Positions 1-12,911 of a stretch of 64,000 bases of DNA are shown one piece after another. The notes below the pieces were generated by a model, which saw only the letters and a program-made list of their open reading frames with translations, made no database searches and was not told the origin of the DNA. A program made the position numbers and the translations under genes. The stretch spans positions 16,744,758 through 16,808,757 of the forward strand of contig NC_060955.1 of assembly GCF_910589235.1 (NCBI RefSeq). The letters run 5' to 3'. This DNA is from Vespa crabro (Eukaryota > Arthropoda > Insecta > Hymenoptera > Vespidae). Position 1 is the first letter of the stretch, and the number at the start of each line of letters is the position of its first letter.

Positions 1-1312
1 TTTTAATGAACAATCACAAAAATTAAAAAAAATATATATATAAAAACAGGAAAAATAGGAAGACAATAAATGGATTTGAAATATCACAAGCGAGCATAAA
101 ATAAAGAAAAAATATATTAACAATAATAGTAATAATAATAATAATAACTAAAATGCCAAAAAAAAGAAAAAAAGAATACAAAAAGTTCATCTAAATTAAT
201 AATTTGGTTCGTTGCGTCCTATCGACTGAAATTGACACACGTAACTACGAACTTCGATCAGTCCTCGACGTTTAAGAAAATATTTCGATGAAAATACGAT
301 AAAAAATTTTTCAACAGAGTTTTCAACGTACGTCGAGGTACGATCAGGGTCGATATTGAATAAACTAGCCTAAGTGTGATAACGTTCTAATAAATAAATT
401 AAAGGCGGTAAAATGACAACTTGTAACGTTCCAAACGATATACATACGCAAACGCTCGCAAACGTTCTTACTACATTTAATTTATCGTCTATATATATAT
501 AATATATATATATAAATATATAATAAATTTATATATATATAATATATAATATACATATATGTATATAATGTATATAACACAATATATGCTGTGAGCTACG
601 TCGAATATTAATCGATGCTCTCTAATATCGATTTAATCAATATACCTTTGCTTGAATAGTAAATGCTCCGGCGGAAACTGTAAACGTGGAGACAGACCGT
701 AAATGGATTAGTAAATTAAAAAAAAAATAATAAAAAAAATAAAAAAATAAAAAGAAAATAATAAAAGAAAATGTTTTTATCTAGGTCACGGTGAATCATC
801 AGTCGTCGTATTTTACGAATAACGGAAACGTCGCGAATCGGTCGATAAATTCGAGAGGAAGAGAAAAAAGAGAAAGAAGAAAAGGAGGAGGAGAAAGAGG
901 AGGAGTTGATCATTATCAACATCATCGGAGGGAAGAGAGATAAGGGAATAGGAAGAAGGAGAATTAAATTTCTTTGGATGCCCTTCGACGTTTGCTTGGT
1001 TTTATCGATGCCAGAATATCATTGGCGTTGCGGCACGCTTGGCTACCGTTCAAAAATGAAGGTAAATCTCAGCTTCTTCGTATTTTCCCTCCTCCTACAT
1101 TCTTGGTTAGACCGAGACGCGACGTTTTCTCTTATCGCAATTCTGGTTAGGCACATATCTCGCTGACGAACGAACCGAAACGGTTAGAAAAAGATAGATG
1201 TATAGATAGATGGGTAAAATGGATAGACAGAGAGATAGTCAGACACACAGACAGAGAGACAGATAGACAGACAGATAAGCAGACAGACAGATAGACAGAC
1301 AGACAGACAGAC

Positions 1313-1347
<35 letters not shown>

Positions 1348-1389
1348 CAGATAGATAGATAGATAGATAGATAGGTATATAGATAGATG

Positions 1390-1477
<88 letters not shown>

Positions 1478-1625
1478 GAGAGAGAGAGAGAGAGAGGTAG
1501 ATAGGTAAATATGTAGGTAGGTAGATGGCTAGATAGATCGACTAAAAGAGGAGAAGAGAGAAAGAAAATGAGGGAAGGGAAAAAAAGAAGAAAAAAATGC
1601 TTGGAGAAGCTTTTGAAAGACTCAC
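1..1625. other. Shab intron 1 (right end), no exon seen
   Basis: This stretch follows the Shab donor on the minus strand. I see no S1-S6 coding exon. It holds AT repeats around 480-560, A-rich sequence and the GATA/GACA array listed separately. Confidence 0.6.
1196..1536. repeat. GATA/GACA tetranucleotide microsatellite
   Basis: About 340 bases of GATA repeats intermixed with GACA blocks, ending in a short GA run. The composition matches the Bkm-type simple repeats known from many animals. It lies inside the Shab intron, and the long open frame across it is a repeat artefact. Confidence 0.9.
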
Positions 1626-2912
1626 CCTCGCGGCGATGGAGGTGGTTGGCTTCTCGAGAAGATCCCAGAGCCACTTTTGATACTGCGCGCATTGCCCCTC
1701 CCCGAACTCCTCTTCCTCCCTCTGCCTGAGAGACTCGGCCTCTTTGCGCATCTCCTCATGGACGTGCTCCTTTCGTTGGTGATACTTATGCTGACAGCAA
1801 CTTTCCAAGTAAAGCTCATCGACGCCCCAGTACTCGAGATCATCGCTGAACGCTAAGACGCACATCTCATCTACGAGATGAAGCTTTCCGGTACGATAAA
1901 AATTGAGTATTGAGCTAAATGATTTTGGATGCCGATCGAAGAAGTACTCGTTGTCGATAAGGGAATAATCGTCGCAGAGTTCGGTGATCGCCTCGTGGGT
2001 ATTACAATCGCGAAGGCGTCCGAGCCGAGTATGCGGTAACCTCTCGAGGGTACGCCATAATACTTCGTGTTTGACGCCACCGACGTTGATCGAGACCCGT
2101 CGATTTAGAGCCTTCGAACGCATTATCATGAAAGGTTCTGGCGGTAGAGATGTCATAGACCTCGAGAAGGCACGCTGCTGCTGCATCTGCAGCGGCAGGG
2201 GCGGTGGTAGCGGCGGCACCGACGTTTGTTGTAGCTGGCTCTGATGCTGCTGTTGTTGTTGTTGCTGTTGGTGTTGTTGTAGTATCGAGACTTGTCCCGT
2301 TTGAACGAGAGCCCCACCGGCAGTGGCCGGCGGCGTGGTCGGTGGCGGGACCGAGATCGTCGGCGTTGGCCCGCCGACGACCGACGGGACTGCCGACGGA
2401 ATAGCCGACGGTATAGCCGATGTTAAAGCCGATGGAAGAACCGATGGAAGAGCCGATGGAAGGGCTGACGGAATAGCCGGCGAAAGAGCCGAAGTCACGC
2501 TCGTCGGCGCGTATCGAACCTCCTTCGGATAGCCTATACTGCTACTCGTACGTTCGCCAGTCGTGCAACCGGTGCCAGCACCCATAACTACGACGGCTCC
2601 GACCGCCGATGGGGCCTGACTTCCGGTGCAGAACCCTCCGCCACCTACCGCCGCGGTAGCTGCGCGGCGTAAACTTGTCGCCGTCGTCGTCGTCATCGTT
2701 GTCATTGTCGTCCTCGTACCGACGCCCTCGAACATGAATCCTTGATCGTTACAAGCAACGCTTGCGATTCCATAGCTTGGTATCGCATACGACGACGACG
2801 ACGACGACGACAACAACACCATCGGGCCTGATGGGACCACAGCGCTCCCATTGTTACGACGCTCGCTCTCCGCCGCCAGTGCGTCGTTTTCGAACCTCTT
2901 GTCGTTTAACAT
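1626..2912 (-). CDS. Shab: Shab/Kv2 voltage-gated K+ channel, first coding exon (partial)
   Basis: This exon encodes the cytoplasmic N-terminus and T1 tetramerisation domain of a delayed-rectifier Kv2 channel. It holds 429 codons and stops at a GTGAGT donor (intron starts at 1625), just after the residues DLLEKPTTSIAAR; S1 and the pore would be in later exons, outside the window to the left. The start is the first ATG after an in-frame TGA about 15 bases upstream. Residues 1-265 are low-complexity: a serine run, a PSA(I/L/V) tetrapeptide repeat and a glutamine run. T1 spans about residues 270-375 and includes NVGGVKHEVLWRTLERLPHT and FFDRHPKSFSSILNFYRTGK, which are close to identical to the insect Shab family. 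The HVHEEMRKEAESLRQ linker is also Shab-like. Subfamily assignment rests on remembered family sequence. The T1 part is near certain; the length of the low-complexity N-terminus is less sure. Confidence 0.93.
2383..2480 (-). repeat. in-frame 12-bp minisatellite in Shab N-terminus
   Basis: Degenerate 12-base units encode a run of PSAL/PSAI/PSAV tetrapeptides in the Shab N-terminal tail. Because units are whole codons, copy-number change would not shift frame. A glutamine-rich CAG/CAA-type tract lies just to its left (about 2225-2285). Confidence 0.75.
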
Positions 2913-2947
2913 CGGCCGAGTACGTCAACGCTGACAGGCAGATTCGA

Positions 2948-2978
2948 CTACGACGACGACGACGACGAGGACGACGAG

Positions 2979-3012
<34 letters not shown>

Positions 3013-3047
3013 ACGACAACAACGACAACGACAACGACAACGACGAT
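2948..3047. repeat. (GAC)n trinucleotide tract
   Basis: GAC/GAT/AAC trinucleotide repeats immediately upstream of the Shab start codon, probably in the 5' UTR or promoter. They produce spurious serine- or arginine-rich open frames on both strands. Confidence 0.8.
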
Positions 3048-6000
3048 GATTGAGAAAACTTAACCGACCCCTCTGCTTCTACTCCTACCCCTCCTCCTCC
3101 TCCTCCTCCGCCCCTGCCCCTCCTCCACCGCCTCTCCCTCGCTATCTCTTCTCCCTCTCGTTCTTTGATTTCTTCTTCTTTTTCTTCTTCCTCTTCCTCC
3201 TCTGATTCGTCCTCCTCCTCCGCGACGACGTTACGCCTCGTCCGCTTCATCCGTTCCTCCGTCGATCTTCCACCCTCGACTCCCTCGCTGCGAACCACCC
3301 TGTCATCATCTGTAAATCATCGAAGCATCCTCTTACTTAACAATCTTACCATACAACGATCCATTCAAAATACAATAAGTTAATCTAGATCAAATTCGAT
3401 TTTCCTTTCGCTTCATTCATCCATCCATCCATATCTTCTCTCAGCTTTCGTGCAAGTTTATATGCGAAATCATCCTAACCATCTCCTTTAAACAACTACC
3501 ACCCCACCAAAGACCGATCATATCGTATCGCCTCCAGACGTAACGGGGCCAGATTTCAAGAACGATACAATCCCGAGTGTTACTATTTTCGTATGGAGCT
3601 CGTTGCAGTTAGTCTTCTTAGGATGAACATATATGTATGTAGATCACTTTCTACGTGGGAGGGAAAGGAAGACAAATAGGGGAGAAAAAGAATATAAACG
3701 ATTTCGTATAAATTGTTGAAAAAAAGAAAGAAAGAAAAAGTGTACATCATATATCTCACGCTGTCATATATGACTACCTTAGCACTATATTTATACGCTT
3801 CTTTGGGGGTTACTAAACTCTGACCTAAATTCCATTGGAAAGCACCTGTCTCGATAATCAAGATAAGATCCCACGTGGTTCGATGATATCCACACAAATC
3901 GATTATGTATAAAAAAAAAGAACATAAAAAAAAGTACCTCTAGTCTATTGGAAAATGATCTTTTTTATTGCCAACTTTAGGAAAAAAAATTAAAATTAAA
4001 AAAGCTTTTACATAATCTACGCGGCCGAAACGTCGTCGTCATTGTCATTATCGTCATCGCTTTCAAATATCCTAACTCGAAGTTTCTTGTTCTTGGAACG
4101 TCGAGAATCTAATGAATCGATTCCGTTCTATTTTCGGAACTTTTATCGGTAGAACATAAACTTCTGTCCGCGCGAGTACTGTAAATAGCACAACGTAACC
4201 CCCTTGACCACCAAAATGTAACACTGTTTTGATCAAGAGAACACGTTTTCTCGATTTAAGAATTTCTATTATACCTATTGATTTTAATGAAATTTTTCAG
4301 ACTTCCCTTTCTTTTCTTTTCTATTCTTTCACACGCGGACAATTTTTTTTTCCTTTTTTCACAAAAAATCGCAAATAAAAACTTTTATTCTCGAACCTTC
4401 GAATTTTATTAAGGGTTCTACAGAAACTTAATAAAATTATATAGCAAGTAGTTACCTCAATCGATCGAGCTCTAAAACGAAAGAAAGGAAAAGACGAACT
4501 ACTTTCTCTCAAATATATTCCGTTAAATATGCAACCGTTATTATTTATTTAATTAATCGAACGAACTAACGAATAATACAAATATTTTTGTCTTGTGCGC
4601 GCATGCGTATGTGTATGTATTCAAGTATGAAATACAGTCTTACATATATAAGACTTATTCATATTATCCTTGTTATTTCGAATCGATAGACGTAAAGTTT
4701 GACGCAATTTTCAATACCATAAAAATTGACAAATATTTCTCAGATAGATATCGAGACTTCTTTTTTTTTTTATTCTTCCTTTCCTATTTTCTTGTTTACC
4801 TACCTAGTGTATTTTGTTTCGAGCCAAAGGGAGGATACAACGAGAATACATGAATATGATATCTAGGTAACTCCCTGTTGACGACTAAACGAGCCTCTTA
4901 CGGAGAAAAGACGGAAGAGAGAGAGAGAGAGAGACAGAGAAAGAGAGAAAAAAAGAAAAATAGAAAGAAAGAGAGAAAGAGAGAGAGTGGGAAGAAGAGA
5001 GGGAGAGAGAGAGAGAGAGAGAGAAGTGGAACGAGTGGAAGAAAAGGAGGAAAAGAGAAGGACAGAAGTGAATCGATTTTTTATCCCCTAGTGACCTAGC
5101 TAGCCAGCGTGTCGCAAATACACTTGGCGGCACGTACAAAATGCTTCAGGATGCAGAGTCTGCGAGGATGCGCCTAGCATGCATCTTTTCATGTGGGTAA
5201 CGAGGGTATATGGGGCGAATTGTGATGAGATGGAATGTGGAGAAGGGACAGGTGATAACACCACCAAACCCATCTTTCCTTCCAAAGATAGTACACTTTC
5301 GCCCAGGGACTCTATCCACGATATAATCCAAAAGACATTCCAAGAGATAATACCCGAGAGAACGTGGGGTTTTTAATGAATAACAATCCCACACTACCCC
5401 CCGACACTCATTAACTAACCGGGATGTCTTTAGATCTTTTAGATTTCCTTCGCGTTAAAAAGAAAAAACGAGGGGAAAAAAATAAAAAAAAAATAAAAGG
5501 AAAACGCCCGAAATCATACGTCTTTTCTTTTTTCTTTTTTTTTTTCTTTTTTCTTTTCTTTCCTTTTTTCTTTTTTTTTTTTCTTAACCTTAATCTATTT
5601 TTCTTCAAAATCTTCTAGAAAGACATATATAATTTTATACGTTTCCATTTATAATATTTTAATATTTTTGGTTAATTTTTATTGATCAATGTAAAAATAT
5701 TATTATTGGTTAATATTTTTTATTAATCAATGATCTTTTTTTTAAGATTTGTATAACAAATATAATTCGTCTATATAAGAATATTTTGGTCGATATAAAT
5801 AATTAATTATCATGGTTGCGCGTTGGAAGAATTGCATCACTTATATGACGCCATATTAATATTTTTTTTTTATTATTAGTAATACTGATCATTTATTTAA
5901 CATACGATTATAGGATCAAACATTTAAATGATACTGACGCGATAAGTAACACTCAATTTTTTCTGCGATCGAACTGTTTTACTTGATATAAGCATCATAA

Positions 6001-6380
6001 TCTTCTTGATTGCGATATTTTGAAATTGATTTTTTCTCCTTCTTCTTTTTTTACTTTCTTTTTAATTTTAATTATAGCAAATCACATTCGAACATTTCGT
6101 TCTTATAAATGTTATCGAACGATCAGTAAATTGTCATAATTGCCGTGAAATGTTCTCTATACCTATCCTCTTCCATCTCGAATTTCATTAGTTCGAAATT
6201 TAATTGTAATAACCTATTGCTGAGATGATATCTGTTCATGACATATTCCCATTTCTTCCTTCTCTCTCTCTCCCTTTCTCCCTTCTTTTTCTTACTTTTG
6301 TTCGAATATATTCAGGTCAGGTATCTCGTATCGATTAGATTCATTATCCCTCCTAATTTATTTTCCCCCATCTATCCCAA

Positions 6381-6390
6381 ACTCTCTCTC

Positions 6391-6449
<59 letters not shown>
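6381..6449. repeat. (CT)n microsatellite
   Basis: Nearly pure CT dinucleotide run of about 69 bases. GAGA-type tracts of this kind recur at 7482-7554, 8483-8585, 9389-9424, 29500-29581 and 61097-61171. Confidence 0.9.
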
Positions 6450-6453
<4 letters not shown>

Positions 6454-6903
6454 ATTTCTTGCTTTTCTACTTGACAGTCACCTATCCTGTAAACCCCACA
6501 ATTTTAAAAATATAGGAATATTCAAATTGGATCGATCGATTGGGCCATTTATGTTTGTACATATATATATAAGTATGTGCCGTTTGAAAAATTCACTTAA
6601 ATGACATCGATTTAAAAGCCCTAATTTACAAGATCGTTTAGTTGTTTCGAGTAGTGTACTCGATAGAAAACGAGATGATTTCAAGTGGCTCGCAAATTAC
6701 ACTGAAAGCAAACAGACTGTCCAACGTAGTTCGCCAAACGATCGTACATGCTTTTAACTTTGGCTCGGAAATCGAATTTATAACTCTTTACACCGGTTCG
6801 TTTATCTTCTTCCTCTTTCTCTTTTCTCTCTCTCTCTCTCTCTTATGTATATATCACTTTAAAATGAAAAGAAAGAAATATTACAAAGCTAATCACAAGA
6901 TAC

Positions 6904-7330
6904 GTAAATTTTCAAAATGGTGGACTACCGTCATGAACAATACCATGCCAAAAAATTAAATTTCATATGTATAATATATGCATATACATATATAATTAAG
7001 ACAATCGAATTATTGATATATATCACTATGGAGTGTAAAGACCAAAATGTTAGAAAGAAAATCACGAAGTAGGTAAATTTTCAAAATGGTGGACTACCAT
7101 TACGGATAGTACCATACCAAAAAAATTAACCTGCATATGTACTTATATTGCATATGTACTTACATGCAATTATAACAATACGGGAATATATATATATATA
7201 TACTTATATACATATATATATATATTTTGGAAGTAAAAAGGGAAATAAAAGTTAAACAATTAACAACATACGATGTAAATAATGAGTTTTACCTTCATGG
7301 TTGATAACTATGCAAAAAAACAAAGAGCTA
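6904..7330. repeat. local tandem duplication, three diverged copies
   Basis: A block beginning GTAAATTTTCAAAATGGTGG occurs at 6904 and again at 7073 (169-base spacing), each followed by ACTACC and an ATACCATxCCAAAAAA tail. A third, more diverged copy starts near 7275 (GTAAATAATGAG...). The copies carry no open frame. Confidence 0.75.
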
Positions 7331-7481
7331 ACCTGCAAACTAATATAGATAATTATTACTACAATCTTATTAGTAGTTCAAAGCAAAGATATAAAAGTCG
7401 TGCGTGGCTAATACAATGTCATCTTTACATGTCGCAACCTACTTTCTTGGCCAGGTAGAATTTTGAGAAAATATAACGTCA

Positions 7482-7482
7482 G

Positions 7483-7554
<72 letters not shown>
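7482..7554. repeat. (CT)n microsatellite
   Basis: CT dinucleotide run of about 73 bases with two single-base interruptions. Confidence 0.9.
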
Positions 7555-7556
<2 letters not shown>

Positions 7557-8482
7557 GTCGTTTGCATTTAGTAAGCCAAGGCTCGGCCTTTGACAAAGAT
7601 ATAATTTTCGAAACCTATTTGTGACAAAGTGAAGTACTTTCTGTCTCTCCCCGTTTAATTTCTTACTTAATTTTTATTATTCTTATATTATCACTTTCGA
7701 AAGTATTTTAAACTATTTTAAAATTTAGTACTCTTTGTTCTTTAAACTGCGTTAAACCCCATAGAAATGAGCTTATTCTCTTTCTCTCTCTTTCCCTCTT
7801 TCCCTCTTTCTAGGTCCACTTGATTTTTCGAAATCGATATTTCGGCATTATCGATTACTCGAACTTAATATCTAACACTACACTATTCTCTTTTCTCTCT
7901 AAATATATTTATATGTATGTACGTATGTATATATGTAAGTATAAAATTGACAAAAAAAGATACATACGAATATTAAAACCTTGACAGATGTAGGATTAGA
8001 AAGAAAGACAGAAAGAGAGAGGGAAAAAGAGGTTAAATGAGATAGAACGGACCATTCCAGTGTTCACCGAGCGTTTAATGCTTATTCGCTGAGCCCCCGT
8101 AGGGCGAAATCGAGAGGTATAAGATGAATAGATATAGGTAGTATCCGAAAGGAAAAGTTAAAATTTGATTGATACAACGTAATCGATGAATTTCTCTCGT
8201 TCTATCGTCGAACTCCATTCTCTCTTAAAAATCTTACATTTCTGTTTTCTTTTTTCCGAACTTTCACAAGTGCACGCAAAAAAAGAAGACAAGAAATATA
8301 TAATGTATGCACACACACGCGCATACATATATATACATATATATATATATAAATATCAAAAAAAACATTTGAGAATCATCCCAGTCGTGCTTTAGCTTCG
8401 TGTTTTAGCTTCGTCGTGTTTTAGCTTTGGTTCCGTATGCACGAGAAGGCAGAGCTACAATACGGAAATAGCCGAAAGAAAG

Positions 8483-8490
8483 AAAGATAT

Positions 8491-8522
<32 letters not shown>

Positions 8523-8540
8523 AGAGAGAGAGAGAGAGAA

Positions 8541-8585
<45 letters not shown>
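8483..8585. repeat. (GA)n / GATA microsatellite
   Basis: GA run interrupted by a short GATA block near 8542-8558. Confidence 0.9.
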
Positions 8586-8589
<4 letters not shown>

Positions 8590-9386
8590 TCGACGTTGTC
8601 TTCGTGTACTTAGGAAATTTTTGCGACTCACCTCTTCTCGTTCAAGCATAGCAGTCACCAAGAAAAGAGCGGGACCGGCGCCACGATCAACTGCATTTCG
8701 TCGTTTTCGCTACGACGTATAAAAGATGACGATCGGAGAGGGATATCTCTTTTCGATATAATCTCAATATGACATATATTATTTTGAATAGATATACGTT
8801 ATGAGAAAAAATTTTCCTCTCGAGGACAATGATGAAAATTTCTTTATAATGATTTCTTTGTGAAATTCAAACGAATCATCTTGTCCGTTCGATGTTTATC
8901 TTCTTCCTTGTTCTTTTTCTTTTTCTTCTTCTTCTTCTTCTTTCTCTTCTTCTTCCTCTTCGAATCCTTCGAGAATCGACTAGCGACGACGAGGACGACG
9001 ACGCTCGACTGGTGCCTCCTCCTCTGCCACTTGTTTCACAGGCGAGCGCTGCGATCGACGTTCCTCGCGTTTCGCCTATCGATTAAACGCCGCTTAAGAT
9101 GACCCTTCTTGCCCTCTTTGGCACAAGGACCGCGAAAAGCACTGCGACCAACACCGTAAATGAACGAAATATATATATCTCCTTCCTACATAACCCTTTT
9201 CGACCGATAAAAAATCCCTTTTTTAATTTCTTTTTTTATTTGTTTTCTTTTTGTTTTTTTTTTTTTTATTTTATCTTCGAATTATCAACGCGCATTTTGC
9301 GGTCGCTAAAGATAAATCTCTCTTTGTAAAGATACGTATATGTACATTGGAAAAAGAAAAAGAAATTAAAAGAAAGGAAGAGATAG

Positions 9387-9388
<2 letters not shown>

Positions 9389-9424
<36 letters not shown>
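9389..9424. repeat. (GA)n microsatellite
   Basis: Pure GA dinucleotide run inside a purine-rich stretch (9340-9470). Confidence 0.85.
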
Positions 9425-9428
<4 letters not shown>

Positions 9429-10213
9429 AGTGCGTGAAAAAGAAAGAGAAAGAAATAGAGAGAATTTTGTAAATAAAACAGGAAAAAAGTTACGCGCCAA
9501 GTAAACCCAACGTAGCACGCTGCTGATACTGTCGATGTCGATGCTGCTGCTGCTACTTCTGCTACTATTACTATTACTACATTACCACACTACTCTACTA
9601 CTACTAATATTATTACAGGCTACCGTCTTCACTACCGGTGGAGGTGGTGATGCTGCTACCGCTATTACTGATGACGGTAGCGATACTGACGTGATAACGG
9701 TAATAGTAGTAGTGATGGTGATGGTGGTAGTGGTGGTGGTAGTGATGTGGTGGTGCTACTTCAGTTACTATAACTGCTGCCATCTCCTACAGAGACATTA
9801 CTTGGATGGAAGCCAGCTGTGCGCGTGCCTCGAAGATTATCCCAAGCGACAAACTCTGCGTATCTTTCGTTGCTGGTGTCACATTCGCCCACATCCCCAT
9901 CCCTACCCCCGCCCACTACCCTACATATCTAACGCTACTACCGTTTTTCGATTATTCAATATAGCGACGACCCGTCGTACTTTTTATTATACTACAAATC
10001 ACGTATCTAATCTTTCTTCCAATCACGAATCCATAAATCCATGAATCTTGAGAATTAATGAATTAATACTTTTTGTTACTTTTTTCTACTTATTCTAAAT
10101 AGATCTTTTATTATTATCATATATACTTAATCTAATAAGGAATGATTGACATCATTATAAAGGAACTACCTTCAGAAAATAAAATAATCATATTTTTATT
10201 AAAATTCCACATC

Positions 10214-11553
10214 TTAGGTTCTCCACGTAACGTGTACATCGTCGGTTCTATACCTTTGTATACAGGTCGTCTCGATCCAAGGAGTAGGACCATCATTCTT
10301 ATATTGTAACAATCCCGCGACAGCGATCATAACACCATTGTCAATACAAAATCTTTCATCAGTTGCATACAATGTTGCATTTCTTTCCTTACACATGATT
10401 GACATCATTTCCTGTAATCTTTCATTACATCCAACACCACCCACGATTAATACCTCGTTTGCTCCCACATGAGCCATCGCTCTTTCTATAATTATTAATT
10501 TTAATAGATTAAAAAATGATATGAATTATCAAAACTATGTAAACTATTTTGATAGACAAACAAAAAAAATAATTTGCTTACCAGTGATTTCGATCAGCAT
10601 GGCAAAAACTGTTTCTTGCAAAGAGAAACACAAATCTTCTGGTGTATATTCTTCATTCTTGATCCAATTAGAAAGATGTTCCTCGATATGACTTAAAATA
10701 CCAGAGAAAGATATATCCATTCCTTTTACTACGTATGGCAATGGAGCCAACTTCTTTCCCCTTTTTACATTCATGAAATTTTATTAAGTTTCCATCGTGT
10801 CAGACATATCTAACGATCTTTACAAATATAAAAATCTTTCGTATAACAATCTTTTCGAAAGTAAAGTCAAAAGACTTAATACTTAATACTTACTTTTTTG
10901 CAAGCTGTTCAATGTTGTATCCAGGACTAGGATTATTGGAAAGCATCAACAATCTTGCAAAACGATCTAGACAATTGCCAACGGCAATGTCTATTGTTTC
11001 TCCAAATATGCGATATTTTTGACGAGAATATGCAATAATTTGTGTATTTCCACCTGACACATATAACACAGTAGGATTTGTACTACCAGTAATTAAACGA
11101 CCCATTTCGATATGAGCCACACAATGATTGACCGCTACCATCGGTTTGTTGTAAATCTGAGCCATAGTACGAGCCACTAGCGCAGCAACTGTCAAAGGAC
11201 CACCCATTCCTGGTCCTTTCGTATAACATATGACGTCGATCTCTTTCATAGAAACTTTGGCATTGTACAATGCTTCCTTAAGAACATCAATTATACATTT
11301 TCGATGATGCTCCGCAGTTTCACGTGGTAAAAATCCTTATCACGAGAGAGAGAGAGAGAGAGATGAAAAGAAATTCCTTGTTCTAATTTAATGAGAAAAT
11401 TATAAAATAGAAAATAATATATGTTAGGTTATGCTTACCTTCGCCCGGTGGTGTGATGTAAGTATTTCGTACATTAGATAAAATCTCATCGTCACGTATA
11501 ATTCCAATACCTAATTTATTCGCACTACCCTCGAAACCTATAGCTATCACCAT
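10214..11553 (-). CDS. OSGEP: OSGEP/Kae1, tRNA N6-adenosine threonylcarbamoyltransferase (KEOPS)
   Basis: This is the catalytic subunit of the KEOPS complex, which makes t6A37 in ANN-decoding tRNAs. Four exons join in frame: 11439-11553, 10894-11335, 10582-10760 and 10214-10485, giving 335 residues, the same length as I recall for human OSGEP. Visible hallmarks are the N-terminal GFEGSANKLGIGIIRDD, YTKGPGMGGPL, the metal-binding NHCVAHIEMGRLITG (His-x3-His), YVSGGNTQ, GETIDIAVGNCLDRFAR, GMDISFSGIL, and C-terminal VGGVGCNERLQEMM and FCIDNG. The ASKHA-type fold is therefore complete and the enzyme is predicted active. Start is the only ATG fitting the family N-terminus. A polyadenylation signal AATAAA lies just past the stop (10195-10200, minus strand). 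The third acceptor has a weak pyrimidine tract, so that boundary is the least certain. It is head-to-head with the SR-rich gene at 14256. Confidence 0.96.
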
Positions 11554-11670
11554 ATTTAACAAACATTTAATAATAAAATTACGAACAAAATTATCACCCT
11601 TCTACATTAGTCATGTATATATCTATCGGAGTGAATCTTCGACGAATAATAGAAGTTTAAATGGAAATTA

Positions 11671-11751
11671 CCAATGAGAAAGCGTTACTGACTCAACCAA
11701 TGAGCACGATCGAATGCTCAGGACAGAGAATATCGTCGTGTCACTGATTGG
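11671..11751. promoter_or_regulatory. CCAAT-box cluster upstream of OSGEP
   Basis: CCAAT at 11671-11675 and 11697-11701, and ATTGG at 11747-11751, all within 200 bases of the OSGEP start codon. NF-Y sites like these are usual in housekeeping promoters; function here is inference. Confidence 0.4.
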
Positions 11752-12858
11752 ACGAAAGTTTCCGTTCTTCTTAAAATCGACCAGTTAAAATTCGACATCA
11801 TCACGACTCGTTAAAAATAATATTAGTATCGCATCGAAGGAGGCAAGTAGACGATTGTATACGGGTACTCATTTTGCTGAGTTGGGAAAGCAACGTCTTT
11901 CCTCGTTCCCTATTGAGATACTACGTCACACGCGGAAGTGATTTTGTGGAGAATTTGTGCCAGAAAATGCAAGTTTTCGAGTTGCCGCGGTGAGAAAAGT
12001 GAGTGTCGTCGTTAGCCCGAATGTTCCTTCAAAGTCCGGTGATCGCGGTGATACGAAAATAACGAAGGAAGTAGTCGCGCTCCGGCGAATGGCCGATTGA
12101 TTTTCAAGGTGATAACCATCAGACGCGAGCGGATGAACGGCTTTGACGCTTCGGTACGAAAAAAAAAAATACCGCAGCCCAAGTGCTGACGCGAGGGTCA
12201 GATGAGAGTCCTGTTTCTGTTTCCTTTGAACAAATAAAGGCAAAAGGGAGAGAAAGAGAAGAGAACACGAAAAAAAAATATATATATATATGTATATATA
12301 AAAAAAAAACTAAAAACTAAAAACAAAAAAAAATTTTAGTGCAAAATCGGGATATAAAGAGAGAAATCAGAGTGTGCGAAGGTGTGTACTGCCGCCAGTG
12401 CGCAAAAAAAAAATAAAAATAAAAAAAGGAAAGTGGGAAGGAGAAGCGAGAGAAACCGAACTTCGCTCTTGCGTTCGTGAAAATTACGGAAAAAAAAAAA
12501 GAAAAAACAGAAAAAAAAGAGTAAAAAGTAAGGGGTGCTAAGGAGGCAGAAGAGAGAACGCGGTATATATATATATACACACATATACTCCTCTCTTCGC
12601 TTGTCGATGTTCGAGTCGTAGTCTCGAAATCTCTTCTCGAAACCGGTCCCCGGAGATATTCGCGATTGTTGGTTCGTGTTCTCGTTCGTTCGTCGCTCGT
12701 TCTCTGGTACGTACGTACAATGACCGAAACGGTGTCGCGGTTTGATCGTTCGCAAATTCGCGCGACCTTGACGTATCATCATTCGTCCATTCTTTCCCTT
12801 GAGAAAGGAGGGAAGGAACGTGAACGGTTCTTTCGTCGTCATTTCGACGAATTGTCAT

Positions 12859-12862
12859 CGCG

Positions 12863-12910
<48 letters not shown>

Positions 12911-12911
12911 T
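12859..12911. repeat. (TCG)n microsatellite
   Basis: About 17 TCG units in CpG-rich DNA in the probable divergent promoter or 5' UTR. It gives artefactual polyserine (+) and polythreonine (-) frames. Confidence 0.9.

Larger units (their letters stand above)
2913..10213. other. 7.3-kb gene-poor region upstream of Shab
   Basis: No convincing coding exon on either strand. It contains trinucleotide and dinucleotide microsatellites, a short tandem duplication (6904-7330) and a compositionally distinct island near 5100-5410. The right-hand part of 2913-3400 is CpG-rich and probably contains the Shab 5' UTR or promoter, but no start site can be read. Confidence 0.55.

Noticed and set aside
1147..1692. 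Long minus-strand open frame rich in LSIYLSIY
   Set aside because: It is a translation of the GATA/GACA repeat in a Shab intron, not a protein.
9535..10044. 169-codon plus-strand open frame
   Set aside because: Built of leucine, valine and tyrosine runs from CTG/CTA/GTGG simple repeats, with no homology or splice context.
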